6,813 nt of DNA from Leucobacter sp. (GTDB lineage: Bacteria > Actinomycetota > Actinomycetes > Actinomycetales > Microbacteriaceae), in NCBI GenBank assembly GCA_012510755.1, contig JAAZHL010000048.1:1-6813 (forward strand). The letters run 5' to 3'. The translations under genes and the position numbers were made by a program. Shown piece after piece: positions 5,762 through 6,813 of the stretch. Each line of letters opens with the position of its first letter. Within the stretch, counting starts at the first letter, position 1. The notes beneath the pieces are model-generated. The model was not told where the DNA came from. It did no database searches and worked only from the letters and a program-made list of their open reading frames with translations.

Positions 5762-6813
5762 TTACGAGGCCGGGCGCGCCTCTGCGAAGAAGTCGTCGAG
5801 CCCATGCTGGGCAGCAAGTTCAGCCGGCACTTCAGCGGTGCGGCTGCGCAACCATTCGCCGAGACCCTTGGCCTGAGCGTCAAACCGGGCACCATAGGCG
5901 ACGCCCTCGACGAGCAGACCGTGCACCACAAAGTTCAGCGCACGGAAGTTCGGCAGTTCGGTTCGATCGATGGCGAGAGGTGCCATTTCTGGCAGCAATT
6001 CGCGCAAGCGATCCGCTGTGAGTTCGCGCTGCAACCACTGCCAACCCTCATCACTTCTCGCCCACACGCCAATATTTGCGGTGCCACCCTTGTCGCCGCT
6101 TCGCGCGCCAAACACTTCACCGAGCGCGATGCGAACCGTGTCATCTACCGCGCCGTTTTCGCCAACTGCTGCGCGGCCAACCGGTTCGCTGCGCGCATCA
6201 AATTCGGTTGGTTCGAGTGCCCGTGTCTCGGCGGGCGCCTCGATCACAATCTTTTCGCCGTCAGCCAGATGCACCGTGTGCACCGGAACCTCTTGCGCCA
6301 CATACATCGGCCGGTAGCGACCGTACACGTTCGCGTCCGTTGGAGGGCCACCGTAGAAGAGGCCCGGCACCGAGCCCAAGGCGATTTCGATGGAAACGTT
6401 GGCGAATGCGCGGCCCACAACTTTCGGGTTGCTGTCGCGCGCGACGAGCGTCAACCGGGCCGTCGCGGTCTCTTGCACGGGTGAGTCTGGCTGGTCAGAA
6501 CGCACCAAGGTCCACTTCATGCTTGCTGGCCGCGGCAGCCCCTCAAGTTCGAGCGCGTGTTCGTACTGGGCCTGAATGAGTGCTGCCTTCTCTTCAGCGT
6601 TGAGTCCGGTCAGCATGAACACGATCTCTTGCCGGTAGCCGCCAATCTCGTTGACCGAGACTTTGAGCTCTGGGGGCGGGGCTTCGCCACGAATGCCCGT
6701 GAAGCGCACCCGGTCATCACCGAGATCGGTGAGCTGAAGAGGGTCGAGTCGCACGATGGCGTCTGGGCCTGCGTAACGTGCGCCTTGCACTTCATAAAGC
6801 AGCTAGGACAGCA
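5762..6813 (-). pseudogene. AtuA-family (DUF1446) protein, C-terminal part, with in-frame TAG near the window edge
   Basis: Acyclic terpene utilization AtuA-family protein; the family sits in CoA-linked degradation operons with acyl-CoA carboxylases and crotonases, and its biochemical role is poorly defined. Visible after the stop are 346 residues in one open frame ending in TAA. They comprise the rest of the DUF1446 domain (LLYEVQGARYAGPD near 6802-6761, ELKVSVNEIGGYRQE, IALGSVPGLFYGGPP) and a C-terminal AtuA-like domain from about 6136 to 5836 with the signature ARSGDKGG at 6106-6083. Family proteins have about 580-600 residues, so the N-terminal 230-250 lie beyond the window. Reading up from LLYEVQG, the preceding codon (6803-6805) is TAG, with Leu-Ser before it. 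No Shine-Dalgarno precedes GTG 6790, so an independent start there is unlikely. If the TAG is a base error, this is simply a partial intact gene. Confidence 0.82.
6803..6805 (-). other. Premature amber codon in the AtuA-family gene
   Basis: The minus strand reads CTG TCC TAG CTG CTT TAT GAA (Leu-Ser-stop-Leu-Leu-Tyr-Glu). As I recall the family, this block is TAQLLYE, placing the stop at a commonly conserved Gln. CAG to TAG is one C-to-T change. Only two full codons are visible upstream, so the reading frame beyond the edge is assumed, not seen. Confidence 0.7.

Noticed and set aside
5528..6484. Plus-strand open frame of 318 codons
   Set aside because: Antisense to the AtuA-family and crotonase genes, whose conserved motifs are clear on the minus strand; the composition is Arg/His/Cys-rich, as expected for a shadow frame.
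5441..6805. Genome-wide reassignment of TAG to an amino acid such as Gln
   Set aside because: pucR ends with TAG at its expected C-terminus just before a terminator-like hairpin, and the other genes contain no in-frame TAG; two cases are not enough for recoding.

Overview
The window looks like chromosomal DNA of a high-GC actinobacterium. Codons strongly prefer G or C at the third position, and the regulator belongs to the PucR type common in this phylum. The gene families would fit Microbacteriaceae or a relative, but no rRNA or marker gene is present to fix the taxon.

Left module (1-4624): a divergent catabolic unit. A PucR-type regulator gene points right (2852-4624). On the other side of a 178-base regulatory region, a CoA-acylating (methyl)malonate-semialdehyde dehydrogenase gene (mmsA, 1189-2673) and a class III aminotransferase gene (1122 down to the window edge) point left as an apparent operon. 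The aminotransferase would convert an omega-amino acid, for example beta-alanine or 3-aminoisobutyrate, to a semialdehyde. MmsA would turn that into acetyl-CoA or propionyl-CoA plus CO2 and NADH. The regulator presumably controls the pair. A near-perfect 29-base inverted repeat and an 8-base direct repeat just upstream of the regulator start are the best operator candidates.

Middle (4625-4894): a 270-base region between convergent genes. It holds a long hairpin with 20-bp arms, probably a two-way terminator, followed by a Pro/Gly-rich stretch of uncertain status.

Right module (4895-6813): two leftward genes of CoA-linked degradation, the C-terminal part of an AtuA-family (DUF1446) protein and an enoyl-CoA hydratase. 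Both reading frames are interrupted by a single in-frame TAG while the flanking sequence stays well conserved. In the hydratase the TAG is codon 82 of 264. In the AtuA-family gene it lies 9-11 bases from the window edge, where I recall the family usually having Gln. The pair suggests recent inactivation of a terpenoid- or branched-acid-type degradation operon, or base errors in the sequence. Genome-wide TAG recoding is unlikely, because the pucR gene itself ends in TAG just before a terminator. I found no mobile element, RNA gene or CRISPR array.
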